Below the pieces are notes generated by a model. The model searched no databases and had not been told where the DNA came from. It worked only from the letters and a program-made list of their open reading frames with translations. A stretch of DNA of 64,000 nucleotides from the NCBI GenBank assembly GCA_027488155.1, contig JAIYCE010000021.1, positions 1-64,000 of the forward strand. The letters run 5' to 3'. The stretch is from Hyphomicrobiales bacterium (GTDB taxonomy: Bacteria; Pseudomonadota; Alphaproteobacteria; Rhizobiales; Beijerinckiaceae). Shown one piece after another: positions 62,450 to 64,000 of the stretch. Numbering within the stretch: position 1 is the stretch's first letter; each line of letters opens with the position of its first letter. The position numbers and the translations under genes were made by a program.

Positions 62450-64000
62450 ATGAAAATGCAATCCCACTCGATTGCCGGCGTACCGGTGCCGATGCTGATT
62501 GTCGTTGCCGCATTGGTTGTCTTGCCGCCGATCTTGATGGCGCTTGGCTTGACCATGACATCGGCGTCGGAAGTCGTGATCTTCGCCATTGCCTGCATGG
62601 CGCTCAATATTCTCGTCGGCCAGACGGGGCTTGTTTCGTTTGGCCATGGCGCGTGGTTCGGTATGGCTGCTTACGTCGCAGCCATCGTTCAGCGCGACTT
62701 GATGCCGGGAAGTTTCTTCGGTCCGCTCATGGCAGCGCTGGCGGCTGTTGCAATCGCTTCGGGCTTGTTCGGCGCGCTAATCTTGCGTCGCCGTGGCGTC
62801 TATTTCTCGCTGCTGACGCTCGCATTGTCGGCGATGCTGTTTGTTATCGCCTTCCGCTGGACCGATGTAACCGGTGGTGAGAACGGTTTGGGCGGCATCT
62901 CCCGACCGAAGTTTTTGGGCATCGATTTCGATGTTAGCGCCAATTTCTATTGGCTCAATGCGGCGATCGGGCTTGCTGTCGCCTATGTGCTTTGGCGTTT
63001 TCAGAATTCACCGGTCGGCTCGGTACTGGTTGCTATTCGTGAGAATGAGCAGCGCGCCCGCTTTATCGGTTATGCGACCAACCGGTATAAGCTGATTGCT
63101 TTTATCATGTCGGCCACGATCACGGGCCTCGCGGGCGTCTTGCTCCTCTATAAGAACCGCATGACATCGGCTGAGCCGATTTCGGTCGTGTTCTCCGGTG
63201 AGTTGCTGGCAATGGTCGTCATTGGCGGCATGCGCAGCTTCCTCGGCCCGGCGCTCGGTGCCCTGTTTTATATTCTCTTCCGCGAGTTTCTCTCGATCTA
63301 TACTGAGAATTGGCTGTTCTGGTTCGGACTTCTGTTTGTCGGCTTCATCGTGTTTTCGCCCGATGGTCTGGTCGGCGTTTATGAAAAGCTGACGGCACCG
63401 TTCCGCAAAAAGGAGATCGGTGAAGCCGCCATGGCGGGGCGCAAGACAGAACAAATGCCTCTGCCAGAATTTCTGAAACCTAAAGATTCATCGAACGGCA
63501 CCATTCTCGAAGCCCAAAACATGGTGCGCCATTTCGGTGGCATCAAAGCGGTGCAGGGTGTCGATATTGCGGTGAAGGATCGCACGCTACACGCGCTGAT
63601 CGGTCCCAACGGTGCGGGCAAGACAACGGCATTCAATCTCCTCTCGGGCATGTTTCCGCCCGATAGCGGAACGGTTCAGTTCCGTGGCGCTAGGATCGGA
63701 GGCGAGACGCCGGAAGCGATCGCGCAGGCCGGCATTGGTCGGTCATTCCAGATCACCAATCTTTTCCCCGCTTTGAGTGTGGAGGAAAACATTCGCCTGG
63801 CCGTCCAAGCGCGTGATCCGCATCGCTTTAACGTCTGGCTTCCGACGCGTTCACTCTCGCAGGTGAATGCGGAAACCGCCGAGATGGTTCGCTATCTTGG
63901 TGTGGCCGGGATCGAAGGCGCAGAGGCCGGATCGCTCTCCTATGGCGGCCAGCGGCTCCTCGATATGGGGATTGCGCTGTCAACTGCGCCGCGCATTCTG
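62450..64000 (+). CDS. Fused Liv-type permease and ATPase (LivM-LivG), partial
   Basis: The ATG at 62450 follows GAGGGAGAACG. The frame is open to the window edge (517 codons seen). Residues about 10-325 are a LivM-type permease (VIFAIACMALNILVGQTGLVSFGHGAWFGMAAY), and from about 345 a LivG-type ATPase: Walker A GPNGAGKTT near 385 and signature SLSYGGQ near 495; Walker B lies just beyond the edge. The fusion links the second pore half to its motor. A LivF-type ATPase is expected further right but is not in view. Confidence 0.93.
   Translation, partial: MKMQSHSIAGVPVPMLIVVAALVVLPPILMALGLTMTSASEVVIFAIACMALNILVGQTGLVSFGHGAWFGMAAYVAAIVQRDLMPGSFFGPLMAALAAVAIASGLFGALILRRRGVYFSLLTLALSAMLFVIAFRWTDVTGGENGLGGISRPKFLGIDFDVSANFYWLNAAIGLAVAYVLWRFQNSPVGSVLVAIRENEQRARFIGYATNRYKLIAFIMSATITGLAGVLLLYKNRMTSAEPISVVFSGELLAMVVIGGMRSFLGPALGALFYILFREFLSIYTENWLFWFGLLFVGFIVFSPDGLVGVYEKLTAPFRKKEIGEAAMAGRKTEQMPLPEFLKPKDSSNGTILEAQNMVRHFGGIKAVQGVDIAVKDRTLHALIGPNGAGKTTAFNLLSGMFPPDSGTVQFRGARIGGETPEAIAQAGIGRSFQITNLFPALSVEENIRLAVQARDPHRFNVWLPTRSLSQVNAETAEMVRYLGVAGIEGAEAGSLSYGGQRLLDMGIALSTAPRIL

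Overview
The window reads as chromosome of an alphaproteobacterium of the Rhizobiales (Hyphomicrobiales) type, moderately GC-rich. The clues are the dnaG-rpoD block with a YqeY gene and a divergent carA, trxB next to a LysR gene, a short IF-1 gene after a cold-shock gene, a TorF-type porin, an Omp25/RopB-like barrel, ELM1-family and DUF992 proteins, and many ATGA-coupled genes. The family-level assignment is an inference; there is no rRNA. I saw no tRNA, rRNA, CRISPR array, insertion sequence or prophage.

Layout. 1-450: VapBC-type toxin-antitoxin remnant, toxin apparently cut at the left edge. 654-3764: housekeeping (rplY, pth, a SEC-C protein, ychF). 3845-7740: five-gene coupled operon, nagB-like, nagA, an orphan solute-binding protein and two MaoC hydratases. 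7819-13252: uvrB, cold-shock gene, infA, DUF486 protein, aspartate-type aminotransferase. 13400-15016: AT-rich RTX metalloprotease, probably acquired. 15099-18804: DUF992 protein, two outer-membrane proteins, MarR regulator, candidate small RNA. 18900-24125 (minus): rpoD, dnaG, Uma2, yqeY. 24250-34097: carA, cytochrome c, methyltransferase, gtrA, carB, greA, lipoprotein, Lrp regulator, ELM1, trxB; carB and greA both have terminator-like hairpins just ahead of them. 34100-50199: LysR, two large GH16-RTX glycanases flanking prfC, amtB and an L-fucose-type catabolic operon, then a YfhO-like membrane protein. 50271-55631 (minus): a catabolic operon built around diaminopropionate ammonia-lyase with two N-carbamoyl hydrolases, a hydantoinase-like amidohydrolase and a creatininase. 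55679-64000: DUF393, DapA-like, alpha/beta hydrolase, SDR, GntR regulator, and a Liv-type ABC transporter running off the right edge.

How the parts may work together. The most interesting block is the diaminopropionate operon: its enzymes could open a cyclic ureide, remove N-carbamoyl groups and split 2,3-diaminopropionate to pyruvate and ammonia, with the Liv-type importer 5 kb away as a possible supplier. The second is the pair of type I-secreted GH16-RTX glycanases around a fucose mutarotase/dehydrogenase/lactonase operon, suggesting processing or use of a fucose-containing polysaccharide. The rest is mostly conserved core genome with a few odd regulatory structures.
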